Shown: in pieces, positions 17,619 to 26,384 of the stretch
Layout of the letters: the number at the start of each line of letters is the position of its first letter
How positions within the stretch are numbered: position 1 is the first letter of the stretch
Source of the DNA: Candidatus Saccharimonadota bacterium
GTDB lineage: Bacteria; Patescibacteriota; Saccharimonadia; Saccharimonadales; Saccharimonadaceae
Assembly: GCA_024699125.1 (NCBI GenBank)
Contig: JAILQE010000008.1
Span: forward strand, 1 to 59,967
DNA: 59,967 nt
Reading direction: 5' to 3'
Position numbers and translations under genes: made by a program
Notes under the pieces: generated by a model
The model's input: only the letters and a program-made list of their open reading frames with translations
Databases searched by the model: none
Told to the model about the DNA's origin: nothing

Positions 17619-18224
17619 TTAAAGATTTGTACGGTTTTCTAGTGCAGCGCTCAAAGTGATTTGGTCGGCATACGACAAATCAACGCCAAGTGGTAGGCCG
17701 CGAGCTAGGCGAGTAATTTTGAGCGAGTCGGATTTCTCGTGGAGCATTTTTTCAAGTAACAGCGCCGTGGATTCGCCTTCGATTGATGGGTTGGTAGCTA
17801 CGATAATTTCTTTGACGTTGTCTTTATCGATGCGATCGATTAATTCTTTGATGTGGAGCTGGTCTGGTGTGATGCCGTCAATTGGCGATACGGCGCCGCC
17901 TAGCACGTGATAAGTGCCGTGAAAAGCACGGGTTTGCTCGATGGCATAAATATCAAGCGGTTCTTCAACTACGAGGATGGTGGATTTGTCGCGCGAATCG
18001 TCGCTGTAAAGCGGTGAAACATCTTCATCCTCATTAATAAGTGCAAAAGTAACTGGGCAAAGTTTGACTTTGTCATGCAAAACTTCTAGAGCGCTCGCAA
18101 TGTTTTTGGCTACATTAGAATTTGATTTAAAAAGGTAGTACGCATAGCGTTCTGCGGTGCGTGGGCCAACACCCGGCAAATGGCCGAGCGCTTCAATCAC
18201 GTTTTCTAGAGCCTCCGGAAGCAT
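17619..18224 (-). CDS. recR: Recombination mediator RecR without its zinc finger cysteines
   Basis: 201 aa, normal length. RecR works with RecO/RecF to load RecA on gapped DNA. The N-terminal helix-hairpin-helix LPGVGPRTAER and the Toprim core (VVEEPLDIYAIE, YHVLGGAVSPIDGI, ATNPSIEGESTA) are intact. The four-Cys zinc finger normally between them is lost: only Cys56 remains, with Thr59, Ser70 and Tyr73 at the other ligand positions, although the spacing and the DSRD end are kept. In bacteria ybaB-recR is a standard pair, seen here too (12 bp apart). Confidence 0.93.
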   Translation of the reverse strand: MLPEALENVIEALGHLPGVGPRTAERYAYYLFKSNSNVAKNIASALEVLHDKVKLCPVTFALINEDEDVSPLYSDDSRDKSTILVVEEPLDIYAIEQTRAFHGTYHVLGGAVSPIDGITPDQLHIKELIDRIDKDNVKEIIVATNPSIEGESTALLLEKMLHEKSDSLKITRLARGLPLGVDLSYADQITLSAALENRTNL

Positions 18225-18236
18225 GGTTAACTCGTT

Positions 18237-18533
18237 TTAGAAGCCGAGGTTGCCAAGGCTACCCATGAGTGGTTTCATTTTGTCGGTAGCAATTTCTTGT
18301 GCTTTGGCAAAACCATCACGCATACAGTTTTCAATCCAGCGTTCGAGTTCGTGAATGTCGTCTAGATCAACTTTTTCTGGATCAATGGTAACTTTTTTAA
18401 CTTTAAGTTCGCCAGTAATTTGAACAACTACGGCGCCGTCGCCGGCTTCTACTTCCACGATTTCGTTTTTGAGCTCTTTTTGGGCTTTACGAAGTTGGTT
18501 AATCATTTTCATTTGGTCTAAGGTCTGACCCAT
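18237..18533 (-). CDS. YbaB/EbfC nucleoid-associated protein
   Basis: 98 aa. Small DNA-binding dimer that coats the nucleoid. It starts MGQTLDQMKMINQLRKAQKELKN-like helix (here split for length), then the conserved VEAGDGAVVVQITGE and KVTIDPEKVD strands and a C-terminal helix with MKPLMGSLGNLGF. This matches the family throughout. It has a GGAG ribosome site and starts 1 bp after the stop codon of the glycosyltransferase gene, and precedes recR by 12 bp. Confidence 0.9.
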   Translation of the reverse strand: MGQTLDQMKMINQLRKAQKELKNEIVEVEAGDGAVVVQITGELKVKKVTIDPEKVDLDDIHELERWIENCMRDGFAKAQEIATDKMKPLMGSLGNLGF

Positions 18534-18534
18534 G

Positions 18535-19977
18535 TTATTCTCCTTTTGCTGTATATAGATATATTATATCTGAGTTATCTGATTTTGTCGAGGTGATAAT
18601 GCGTGAGAGCTCGTAGTTTGGCGAGAGGTTGTCGAGCTTGCCGAGCGAGGCAAAATGCTCCAATTTTTCTTCCGGAAGTTGGGTGATAATTTTAATGTTG
18701 GACGAGTTTTCAATGATGCGATAAAAGGCCGATTTGCTTTCTGGCACGAGCAAGTTTTCATCATTTAAATTTTTGCGCACCGTCGTGAGCTCGTTGGTGA
18801 AGCTGTTGGCGAGATTTGGATTGTAATGATAGCCAAAAATGTATTGCGAGAGGCTTGGAATAATGATAAGGCCAAACAAAATGATGAGTGGAAAGATGGC
18901 AGAGACTCTGGCGTATGGGTTTTCTGGAAAGAGGCCGTACCATTTTTCGAGGACATACTTAAGGCCGTGTGCAGTTAAGATCGATAATGGCAAAATAAAG
19001 AAGATGATAGCATTTGAATTGAAGCCAGCGATAATGATAGTGAAGACGATAAGCAGTGAAGCAATGGAATTGCGTGAGGCGAAGAAGCCCTTGGTGGTTG
19101 AGAAGAGGCCAATGAGTGCGATGGCGAAGGTTGGTAAGCTGATGAGCGGTGCCAGGAAAATGCTTTCGACGTTGGTGCGCCATGAAAGCAGGGGCTTTAA
19201 GCCGGTCTTGAGGTTATTCCAAAAGACTTCTGGTGAAAGGTTTCTTGAAGCTAATAGATTCGCAATCGTGTTACCGTTATTAATAATATTGACGATTAGC
19301 GCGGCAAGGCCGGAAACAACGATAAGCCCCGTGATAATAAGTGGGATTTTTGGCAGTGATTTTAATACAAAGCGAAGATGAGGTTGAGTGATGGCAAAAA
19401 TCACGCTGATGATGGCAAAGTAAATCATGTATGGCGTGAACACGGCCATCAGTAGTGCTAATGCGAAAATAATGCTATAAAGTGGCTTTGGCTTTTGCTC
19501 GCCCTGGATTTTGGAGCCGAGCCAAAGTAGGAATGTTGGCCAAAATACTAGCATGATGAGTGGAGTACCGGAGCCGGCAAGATATAGGAATGGTGTAGAT
19601 AGGATCACGAGACAGGACGCCAGAAGCGACACGTTGTTTTTGAACCAGCGGTTAAGAAGTAAGATCAAAAGAACACCAAGAAGTAGACCGATGATGATGC
19701 TAGGGAGTTTAATGCTGTAGGCGGTAAGGCCAAAAATCATAATGGAAGATTTTTGGAGTAAGCGATAAGGTAAATCGACAAGGTCGCCGGTAACGGCGGA
19801 ATCAACGCTTAGATAATATGAACTGGTAGCTGATTCGATTTCGGTTTCGGATAAACCTTGCTGAGTGAAAAGCGGCAAGGTAAAAAGTAGGGTGACAAAA
19901 GCCAGCCCGAGTAAAAGATAACCGATACCAAAGCGATGACGGTACAAAAAGAGTTTTGAAATTGGTTTCTTTTTCAC
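18535..19977 (-). CDS. GT-C fold (ArnT/PMT-like) membrane glycosyltransferase
   Basis: About 480 aa with roughly eleven hydrophobic segments and a C-terminal extracytoplasmic tail. The first loop contains SETEIESATSSYY with acidic residues where GT39/GT83 enzymes have their catalytic Asp/Glu, and the LPYRLLQKSSIMIFG-type segment that follows is typical of the family. It would transfer a sugar from a polyprenyl phosphate donor to a protein or glycan outside the membrane. Start choice: a TATAAT hexamer (minus strand 19984-19989) directly abuts an ATG at 19983, so that ATG would be upstream of or at the transcript start; the GTG at 19977 lies 6 nt from the hexamer, the spacing seen for other leaderless genes here. 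Head of the ybaB-recR-cdsA operon. Confidence 0.75.
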   Translation of the reverse strand: MKKKPISKLFLYRHRFGIGYLLLGLAFVTLLFTLPLFTQQGLSETEIESATSSYYLSVDSAVTGDLVDLPYRLLQKSSIMIFGLTAYSIKLPSIIIGLLLGVLLILLLNRWFKNNVSLLASCLVILSTPFLYLAGSGTPLIMLVFWPTFLLWLGSKIQGEQKPKPLYSIIFALALLMAVFTPYMIYFAIISVIFAITQPHLRFVLKSLPKIPLIITGLIVVSGLAALIVNIINNGNTIANLLASRNLSPEVFWNNLKTGLKPLLSWRTNVESIFLAPLISLPTFAIALIGLFSTTKGFFASRNSIASLLIVFTIIIAGFNSNAIIFFILPLSILTAHGLKYVLEKWYGLFPENPYARVSAIFPLIILFGLIIIPSLSQYIFGYHYNPNLANSFTNELTTVRKNLNDENLLVPESKSAFYRIIENSSNIKIITQLPEEKLEHFASLGKLDNLSPNYELSRIITSTKSDNSDIIYLYTAKGE

Positions 19978-20019
19978 ACTCATATTATAACACAAAAATA
20001 AACATAAAGGCTATGGGTA

Positions 20020-21402
20020 TTATTCCCTGGTTTGGTCGAGCGACATGAAGCGGAGCAATTCTGGATGGAAGTAGAGTTCGATTTTGCCGATGGCGCCGTG
20101 GCGGTGCTTTTGCACGAGAAGTTCGGTAATGTGAGTTTCTTCGTAGCCGTCTTCGTTTTGATGGTAATAATCTGGGCGGTGCAAGAACATCACAAGGTCG
20201 GCGTCTTGCTCGATGGAACCAGATTCGCGAAGGTCGGATAGAACTGGGCGTGGATCGTCGCGGCCGGTAACGTTACGAGAGAGCTGAGCCAAAGCCACAA
20301 CTGGGATCTCGAGTTCACGGGCGAGAATCTTGAGGCCACGGGAAATTTCGGTAACTTCCTGCACGCGGTTGCCTTTGTAGCGATCGGAACCAGCGATGAG
20401 CTGCAAGTAGTCGACGATTACAATGCCGATGTCGTGGTCGTGCATGGCACGGCGGGCTTTGTTGCGGAGTTCCATAATGGTCATTGAGCTGGTGTCGTCG
20501 ATATAAATTGGGATTTCGTCCATTTCGCCGAGTGCATCGCCGATGCGAGAGAATTCTTCGTCGGTGAGGTTACCGGTGCGGATGTTCCAGTTATTGACGC
20601 CGGAGACGTCGGAGATAATACGGTCAATAATTTCGTTGGCGGCCATCTCCATCGAGAAGAAGAGCACGCCTTTTTTATTGATACTTGCGATATTGTAGGC
20701 AAGGTTTTGTGCAAAGGTAGTTTTACCCATGGCCGGGCGAGCACCGATGATGATGAGGTCGCCTTTTTGGAAGCCAGCAGTCTTTTTATCAAGATCATGA
20801 AAACCGGTTTTGAGGCCGCGGAGAGCGCCTTTGTTTTTGCGAAGCTCTTCAATACGATCAAATGCATCAGAAAGCAATTCTTCCATCGGTACGTAGTCGC
20901 TTTTAACGACTTTGTCGGACACTTCAAAGAGTTCTTTTTCGGCAGCACCTATCAAATCGTCGACATTGGTGTCGTCTTCGTAGGCTTTGGCCGAAATTTC
21001 AGCACCAGCCTTGATAAGCTTGCGGCGTACGGAGGCTTTTTCGATAATGCCAGCGTAGGCTTTGGCGTGGGACGCGGTAGGTACGAAGTTAGTGAGTTCG
21101 GTAAGGTATGGTGCGCCACCGATTTCTTTAAGTTGTTTGGTGGATTTTAGTTCGGAAGTCAAAGTGAGAAGGTCGATTGGTTTGTGTTGGTCGTAAAGAT
21201 TAACGATGGCGCCAAAAATAATTTGATGGCGTTTTTCGTAAAAATCTGCAGGTTTTACAATGGTCAAAATCTCTGGCAAAACTTCGTCAGATAGCATGAT
21301 GGCGCCGAGCAAAGATTTTTCGGCATCAATATCCTGTGGCGGAATGCGACCGTCACCCGATGCGGCGTTGCCGGACTTTTTAGAAAGGGATTTCTCCTCC
21401 AC
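20020..21402 (-). CDS. dnaB: Replicative DNA helicase DnaB
   Basis: 460 aa, normal. N-terminal primase-interaction domain (IPPQDIDAEKSLLGAIM opening, typical) and RecA-like C-terminal domain with Walker A GARPAMGKTT, Walker B in IVIVDYLQL and the arginine-finger region REL-x-IPVVALAQLSR. It starts with GTG at 21402, overlapping the end of dnaX by 23 bp; the sequence GGAGG that encodes the dnaX C-terminus lies in the same stretch and may serve the ribosome. Unwinds DNA at the replication fork. dnaX-dnaB adjacency puts clamp loader and helicase in one transcript. Confidence 0.95.
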   Translation of the reverse strand: MEEKSLSKKSGNAASGDGRIPPQDIDAEKSLLGAIMLSDEVLPEILTIVKPADFYEKRHQIIFGAIVNLYDQHKPIDLLTLTSELKSTKQLKEIGGAPYLTELTNFVPTASHAKAYAGIIEKASVRRKLIKAGAEISAKAYEDDTNVDDLIGAAEKELFEVSDKVVKSDYVPMEELLSDAFDRIEELRKNKGALRGLKTGFHDLDKKTAGFQKGDLIIIGARPAMGKTTFAQNLAYNIASINKKGVLFFSMEMAANEIIDRIISDVSGVNNWNIRTGNLTDEEFSRIGDALGEMDEIPIYIDDTSSMTIMELRNKARRAMHDHDIGIVIVDYLQLIAGSDRYKGNRVQEVTEISRGLKILARELEIPVVALAQLSRNVTGRDDPRPVLSDLRESGSIEQDADLVMFLHRPDYYHQNEDGYEETHITELLVQKHRHGAIGKIELYFHPELLRFMSLDQTRE

Positions 21403-22771
21403 TGTTTTTGACCTCCTCTGCTCCTCCCATTATACCAGATATTTTGGAAACTAGGGGGTCTTCTTTTGCGGAATTTTGACCAGGTTTTGCGATGACGATT
21501 TTGATGCCGCTCACTGCTTTTTCGAGCGTGAGTTTGTGAGTGTCTTTGTTTAGACCGTTATATGCAAATTTGTTTTGCGGCGTAATCGTGAGGGTTTTGC
21601 CATCGAAGTTATAGGCTGATTGTTGCAAAAATGTAGCGGTAGCTTTGCTTTCCTGCTCTACAGCATCAAGAAGCTTTTCCCAGTCAAAGTCTTTCGATTC
21701 GAGCACCTGGCTTTTTTCCGAAACAACAGGGGTTTCTGCCGGTTTTTCGACTGGTTTTTCTGCTGGCTTCTCTGCTGGTTTTACAACTGGTTTTGGCGCG
21801 GCAACTGGCTTTGGGACTACAGCTGGCGCTGCGACAACTTTTTGAAGATTCATCGTGAAAGCCGTCAAAAGTTTGGCTTCCGGGAATGGGGCTTGCACTT
21901 CTGGCAGTTTTTCGAGAAGTGGCAAGTATTCTGGTTTTGGATTCGCGATAATTTTGTTGATTAATTCTTCGGCGATAACTTCTGGTTTGACGCCTGAATC
22001 TAGCAAATCTTTGAGGGTGTCGGTAATTCCAGCGAGATCGCCAGCTGCGTAGCTGTCGAGTGCGAGGTTCAGCTTTTCGTCTTCTGGCAAACCAAGTGCA
22101 TTGATTAATAATTCTTTTGAAATGCCGTCTTTTGAAAGTGTGGAAACTTGGTCGAGCAAAGATAATGAATCACGGAACGAACCGCCGCCGCGACTGACTA
22201 CGATTTTAAGAGCATCATCATCGATTTTGATTTTTTCTTTAGTGCAGACGTCCTTCAAATAATCGAACATAGTTTTTGTGTCGGCTAATTTGAAGGTGAA
22301 GGTTTGGGCGCGGGACGTAATCGTAACTGGCACTTTGTAGGCGTCGGTCGTGGCCATAATAAAGACCACATGTTTTGGCGGCTCTTCCAAAGTTTTAAGC
22401 AAGGCATTGAAAGCGGATTTTGAGAGCATGTGGACTTCGTCGATGATGTAGACTTTGTATTTGCCTTTTGATGGGGCGATGCAAGCCTTTTCGCGCAGTT
22501 CCCTGATGTTGTCGACGCCGGTGTTAGATGCGGCATCGATTTCGATGATGTCTACGTAATCGTCTTCGAGTTCGTATTTAAAATCGTTAATGGCGTGGGC
22601 AAAAATGCGAGCCACAGAAGTTTTGCCACAGCCACGTGGGCCAATAAATAGATAAGCGTGGGAGATTTTTTTCTCTTTGATGGCGTTTTCGAGAATCTTC
22701 GTGACTTGCTCTTCACCGACAACCTCGGCGAGAGTTTTTGGACGATATTTACGATATAACGCTTTTCCCAT
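21380..22771 (-). CDS. dnaX: DNA polymerase III subunit gamma/tau lacking the zinc module
   Basis: 463 aa. Clamp-loader AAA+ ATPase: Walker A GPRGCGKTS at 44-52, Walker B YIIDEVHMLS, sensor LLKTLEEPP and SRAQTF arginine finger region. The Cys4 zinc module that normally follows the first helix after Walker A is missing; about 12 residues with no Cys (AHAINDFKYELEDDY) bridge the gap. A low-complexity Pro/Lys/Glu linker (KPAEKPAEKPVEKP type) at about 315-355 leads to a short tau-like C-terminal domain. No slippery A-run for a gamma frameshift was recognised. TATAAT (22779-22784, minus) ends 7 nt before the ATG, predicting a leaderless mRNA. Confidence 0.94.
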   Translation of the reverse strand: MGKALYRKYRPKTLAEVVGEEQVTKILENAIKEKKISHAYLFIGPRGCGKTSVARIFAHAINDFKYELEDDYVDIIEIDAASNTGVDNIRELREKACIAPSKGKYKVYIIDEVHMLSKSAFNALLKTLEEPPKHVVFIMATTDAYKVPVTITSRAQTFTFKLADTKTMFDYLKDVCTKEKIKIDDDALKIVVSRGGGSFRDSLSLLDQVSTLSKDGISKELLINALGLPEDEKLNLALDSYAAGDLAGITDTLKDLLDSGVKPEVIAEELINKIIANPKPEYLPLLEKLPEVQAPFPEAKLLTAFTMNLQKVVAAPAVVPKPVAAPKPVVKPAEKPAEKPVEKPAETPVVSEKSQVLESKDFDWEKLLDAVEQESKATATFLQQSAYNFDGKTLTITPQNKFAYNGLNKDTHKLTLEKAVSGIKIVIAKPGQNSAKEDPLVSKISGIMGGAEEVKNSGGEIPF

Positions 22772-22819
22772 TTGCTTTATTATAACACACCAAAAAACCG
22801 GGCGAACCCGGTTTTAAGA

Positions 22820-23338
22820 TTACAAAGCGGCTTCAACTGCTGCCCAAGTGGCGTCGTCGTTCTTGGCTGGGATCACGACGGTAACTTGTGCGCCTTCGCG
22901 CAAGTGGAAGTAAGTAACCGAGGCGTAAAGAATTTGGTATTCTTTGCCGGCAACTTCTACAAAGTATTTGTCATCGTGGTGGATGAGCGTGCCGATAACG
23001 GTTTTGCGCTCAACTGGGCCAATTTGCTTGTAAAGGAATTTGCCATCTTCGGTGATAGTGAGCTTCATAATGTCACCTTCAACGAGTTTGGACTTAGATG
23101 CATAGTTGGCTGGCACTGGATAGTTTTTGCCATCTGGGCCGATCATGATTTGGCCGTCAAAAATGCCTTCGATAATTTTGCCTTCAGGGCCGGAAACGAT
23201 TGTTTCGCGTGGGGCGGAGATTGTTTCGCCATCTCCTAAGATTGAAACTAATAATTCTTTGGCAGCAGCCAAATTGGTTTCAGCCTCGGTGATGAGACTG
23301 CGCAATCTTTTTATTTGTTTTTCTGGTAATTCAGACAT
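22820..23338 (-). CDS. Conserved Patescibacteria protein of unknown function
   Basis: 172 aa from the ATG at 23338, set by a GCGAGGTG ribosome site; a longer frame has no support. The N-terminal 45 residues form a predicted coiled-coil helix (LPEKQIKRLRSLI...). The rest is beta-rich: IIEGIFDGQIMIGPDGK, NYPVPANYASKSKLVEGD, MKLTITEDGKFLYKQIGP, then a C-terminal barrel-like part ending in TWAAVEAAL. From memory similar proteins occur widely in Saccharibacteria without a function. The helix plus beta-domain layout resembles GreA-type or nucleic-acid-binding factors only superficially. Monocistronic; TATAATATAAT lies about 45 bp upstream. Confidence 0.75.
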   Translation of the reverse strand: MSELPEKQIKRLRSLITEAETNLAAAKELLVSILGDGETISAPRETIVSGPEGKIIEGIFDGQIMIGPDGKNYPVPANYASKSKLVEGDIMKLTITEDGKFLYKQIGPVERKTVIGTLIHHDDKYFVEVAGKEYQILYASVTYFHLREGAQVTVVIPAKNDDATWAAVEAAL

Positions 23339-23420
23339 CACCTCGCATTCCTGTCTAAAATATAGTATTGATATTATATTATATCTAAGGTGAGTTAATG
23401 TCAAGCATTTTAAAATAAAA

Positions 23421-23649
23421 GTTTTCCACTGAAAAAACATTGGTAAATGTAAAAGTGTTGTAAAAATTACATAGATTTTATGGAAGCAAATTAGTTTATT
23501 TTTAGAGACATCTTCTATTGTGCAAAGATAGTCATTATTATCTAGTTGTTTTATAAAAGGTTTCTTTTAGTCTCTAAAAATAAGCTAATTTGCTTCCCTA
23601 ATACCCATGAATCTTTAAACACTTTTGCCGATGTTTTTTTGTGGAAAAT
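23421..23649. repeat. 230-bp imperfect inverted repeat filling an intergenic gap
   Basis: This explains most of the 313-bp gene-free stretch 23339-23651. Inner arms 23482-23509 and 23570-23597 are 28 bp with one mismatch and flank a 60-bp centre. Outer arms continue the symmetry imperfectly: TTTTCCAC at 23422-23429 faces GTGGAAAA at 23641-23648, and AAAAGTGTT at 23451-23459 faces a copy near 23617-23625. No open reading frame of note lies in the centre. It begins next to the stop codon of the 23652 gene. It may be a MITE-like element or a very large terminator hairpin. Confidence 0.75.
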
Positions 23650-23651
23650 TT

Positions 23652-24713
23652 TTAATTTTCGTATAGGCCGGTGTGGCGGCCGCCGTCGTAGAGCATAGTT
23701 GGGATGCCGATGGCTCGGATTTCTTCTTGTACTATTTTGTAGTTATTTTTTAGAATATTTGTTACGTCTTCTGAATTCATTCTCTCGTGAATTTTGTTGA
23801 TATCTTCTTCGGGCACATTATATTCTTTAGCCCATTGATCTAATGTTGAGATTGTTTTTTCTTTGTCGATTTTTGTATTGAAAACGTTTTGGTATATTTC
23901 TGTGTGTTTATCTTCGTATTCTTTTTTTCTTGTAAATACGCCATCGAGGATATAGACACTTAGGTCGTCGCTTATTGTTTGCGCGGCATAAATGTAGCGT
24001 GCGATTGTTTCTGAGTTTTTGAATTTATAGTCCCCTTCAGATGATTGGATTGGCAATACGACAATTTTTAGATTGTATTTTTCCATAAATCCGCTGTCTT
24101 TTTGATTGTTATAGGATTTATAACAAGCTGAACATCCTGGATCTAGAATATCAACGGCAATTGGGGCATCCTGATTTTCATTTTTTACATTAATAGTTTT
24201 TAAAGCGAATTGTTCTGGGTTCCAGTTGCGGAATTTGTCCGGAATTGCTCCAAAAATATCGCCCCACTCCGTAAACCAGCGACCGGTTGCTTCAAGAATA
24301 TTGCTCGGTTCTTTTTCTCCGCTTAGATCACATTGTTCAGATGTCATCGTGCAGGCTGATGGCTTGGTGACATTGCAGGTGCCGAGGGTCCAGAGGGCGA
24401 GTAGGGATTTAATAGCGGTGAGGAGTGCCCAGACCGTGACGACTACGATAATGACGGAGACGATTTCCATGATGATGCTGAGTGGTTTGACCCATTTCGG
24501 GTGCTTAATAATCACTTTGCTTAAGACGGTGTTTTTGACGTCTTCTTTGAAGCCAGTTTCGCATTTTTGGAGGCGGACTTTTTTGCTGACGCAGCCCAGG
24601 GCCTTTTTCATCATTTTAAGATAGGTTTTGCCGACTTCGCGTTTGAAAATCGAAATAATAGCTACAAAAAGACCAATTACGGCCAAAATAATAAATGCAG
24701 CTATACACACCAT
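23652..24713 (-). CDS. Membrane-anchored thioredoxin-fold (DsbA-like) protein
   Basis: 353 aa. Two hydrophobic segments (about residues 3-22 and 78-112) bracket a basic cytoplasmic loop; the large C-terminal part is probably extracytoplasmic. It holds DILDPGCSACYK near residue 190, a CxxC redox site after a beta strand, and a cis-Pro-like GIPTMLYDG near 340, the two landmarks of the thioredoxin fold with a helical insertion as in DsbA. Further Cys pairs (TCNVTKPSAC, TSEQC) lie in the stalk. Likely role: forming or shuffling disulfides in secreted proteins, several of which here contain paired Cys. TACAAT ends 9 nt before the ATG, so the mRNA may be leaderless. Confidence 0.75.
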   Translation of the reverse strand: MVCIAAFIILAVIGLFVAIISIFKREVGKTYLKMMKKALGCVSKKVRLQKCETGFKEDVKNTVLSKVIIKHPKWVKPLSIIMEIVSVIIVVVTVWALLTAIKSLLALWTLGTCNVTKPSACTMTSEQCDLSGEKEPSNILEATGRWFTEWGDIFGAIPDKFRNWNPEQFALKTINVKNENQDAPIAVDILDPGCSACYKSYNNQKDSGFMEKYNLKIVVLPIQSSEGDYKFKNSETIARYIYAAQTISDDLSVYILDGVFTRKKEYEDKHTEIYQNVFNTKIDKEKTISTLDQWAKEYNVPEEDINKIHERMNSEDVTNILKNNYKIVQEEIRAIGIPTMLYDGGRHTGLYEN

Positions 24714-24740
24714 AATGTATTTATTGTATCACGCTTTTTC

Positions 24741-25901
24741 TTATTTTAGGATTTTGGACAGAGAGTTTTTGACTTTTTCGATGTCTGATTTTCTTGTGTG
24801 ATAACCAAGTGAAAAACGAATGAGTGGCGGGAAGTGGCAGACATGATCTAGGTAGTAGTGCACGCAGAAGTAGCCGGTTCTAGCCATGATTCCCTCGCGG
24901 GAGAGAGCTTCGCCAAGCAGGTGCGAGTCCACGCTTTCTACGTAGAACGACATGGTTGGGTTTGGCTCTGCATTAATTAAATGCACTTTTGGTGAGGATT
25001 TGAGAAAATCAAATAATTCCCTTGCGTTGTCCGCCAAATCTTGGTGGGCGGATTTTGGCAACTTGTTTAGCCAATCGAGCGCAGCGCCAAGTCCCACGAT
25101 TTCACCCCAGGCTTGGAGGCCGGATTCGAATTTAGTGTAGCGATGCTCGGCGTTTTCGGCGCTCAAATAATACTTTTCTTTTTCTACGTCGTCTACCATG
25201 CCGCCGCCTACAAAGCCGGTTTCAAGTTTATCCATTAAATCGTTACGCCAGACGATAACGCCAAGTGAAGGTGCGTATAGTTTGTGGGCGGAGAAACAGA
25301 TGGCGTCGGCTTCGGTTTTGTGCAAAATTTCGGAGCTGTGGGCCATGGCTTGTGCGGCGTCGATAATGATAATGCCGTTCTGTTTGTGAACTTTTTTGAT
25401 CACATCATTGATGTTTAGTAACTTGCGGCCATCAAAGTTGCTGGCGCAGTTTACAACCACGACAGAATTGGTAAAATCATAATCCTCAATTGGAATAGAA
25501 CCGTCGTCGTTTCGGCGCATGACTACGCGCTCGATATTAAGGCGCTTAGAAAAAGCGATGGTGGCAAGAAACGGCGAGTTGTGCTCAATTTCGGACGTAA
25601 AAACCTTTTTGAATTCTGGTTTTAGTTGGTTCAAAATTAGGTTGATGCCGTAAGTAGTATTCAAAGTAAATGAAACGGTGTAGTTTTTGGCTTTGAGTTT
25701 CAAAAAATTTAAGACTTTTTCGCGGGTGGCCTCGACTTTTTCGTCGGTAACGCGCCCCCATTTATATTTGACGCGTTCGCCACAAGAGTTGTGCTCGGTA
25801 TAGTATTTATTCAAAGCCTCAATAACAGGACGCGGTCTTAATGATTGACACGCGCAATCTAAATAAATATCATTTTCACCTAAATAATCAAAATCATTCA
25901 T
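24741..25901 (-). CDS. Cysteine desulfurase-like class V aminotransferase
   Basis: 386 aa from the ATG at 25901. PLP-dependent fold. The PLP lysine is in CFSAHKLYAP near residue 226 and the PLP-stacking block IIIDAAQAMAHS lies just before it. A Cys in the RTGYFCVHY segment near residue 350 sits where SufS carries its persulfide Cys, so sulfur mobilisation from cysteine is plausible (for Fe-S clusters or tRNA thiolation); no suf or isc partners are in the window. The longer frame from 25952 is rejected because TATAAT (25909-25914, minus) lies only 7 nt before the chosen ATG. The rplL terminator immediately precedes this promoter. Confidence 0.8.
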   Translation of the reverse strand: MNDFDYLGENDIYLDCACQSLRPRPVIEALNKYYTEHNSCGERVKYKWGRVTDEKVEATREKVLNFLKLKAKNYTVSFTLNTTYGINLILNQLKPEFKKVFTSEIEHNSPFLATIAFSKRLNIERVVMRRNDDGSIPIEDYDFTNSVVVVNCASNFDGRKLLNINDVIKKVHKQNGIIIIDAAQAMAHSSEILHKTEADAICFSAHKLYAPSLGVIVWRNDLMDKLETGFVGGGMVDDVEKEKYYLSAENAEHRYTKFESGLQAWGEIVGLGAALDWLNKLPKSAHQDLADNARELFDFLKSSPKVHLINAEPNPTMSFYVESVDSHLLGEALSREGIMARTGYFCVHYYLDHVCHFPPLIRFSLGYHTRKSDIEKVKNSLSKILK

Positions 25902-25917
25902 GAGATTTATTATATAC

Positions 25918-25943
25918 AAAAAATCTCCCGGATGGGAGATTTT
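25918..25943 (-). terminator. Intrinsic terminator of rplL, abutting the next promoter
   Basis: ATCTCCC (25923-25929) and GGGAGAT (25934-25940) form a 7-bp stem; on the minus strand it is followed by six T and, after 3 nt more, by the TATAAT of the desulfurase-like gene. Confidence 0.8.
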
Positions 25944-25970
25944 CTGCAACAATAGCTAACCATACTTTTA

Positions 25971-26342
25971 TTAAGCGAGTTCGACGGTTGCACCAGCTTC
26001 TTCGAGAGCTTTTTTCATAGCTTCAGCGTCAGCTTTTGCAACTTTCTCTTTGACGGTAGCAGGAGCACCATCAACGATTGCCTTGGCTTCGCCAAGACCG
26101 AGGCCAGTAGCCTCTTTGACAGCCTTGATGACGGCGATCTTTTGAGCGCCAGCGTCTTTCAAGACAACGTCAAATTCAGATTTGCCTTCATCGGCAGCAG
26201 CACCGCCTTCAGCAGCAACAGCAACAACGGCTGCAGCTGGTTCGATGCCATATTCGTCCTTAAGGACGGTTTTGAGTTCATTGACTTCGAGAACGGTCAT
26301 GTTGACGAGTTCTTCGGCCAATTTTTTGATATCAGTAGCCAT
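25971..26342 (-). CDS. rplL: 50S ribosomal protein L7/L12
   Basis: 123 aa, normal. The N-terminal dimerisation helices ([18 protein letters not shown]-type) are followed by an Ala/Gly hinge ([19 protein letters not shown]) and the conserved C-terminal domain with [20 protein letters not shown] and EAGATVELA. Forms the stalk that recruits translation factors. It follows rplJ by 42 bp and is ended by the terminator at 25918-25943. Confidence 0.97.
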   Translation of the reverse strand: MATDIKKLAEELVNMTVLEVNELKTVLKDEYGIEPAAAVVAVAAEGGAAADEGKSEFDVVLKDAGAQKIAVIKAVKEATGLGLGEAKAIVDGAPATVKEKVAKADAEAMKKALEEAGATVELA

Positions 26343-26384
26343 AACTTTATCCTTATCTTTTAATTAATAATAAAAATTGATTGC

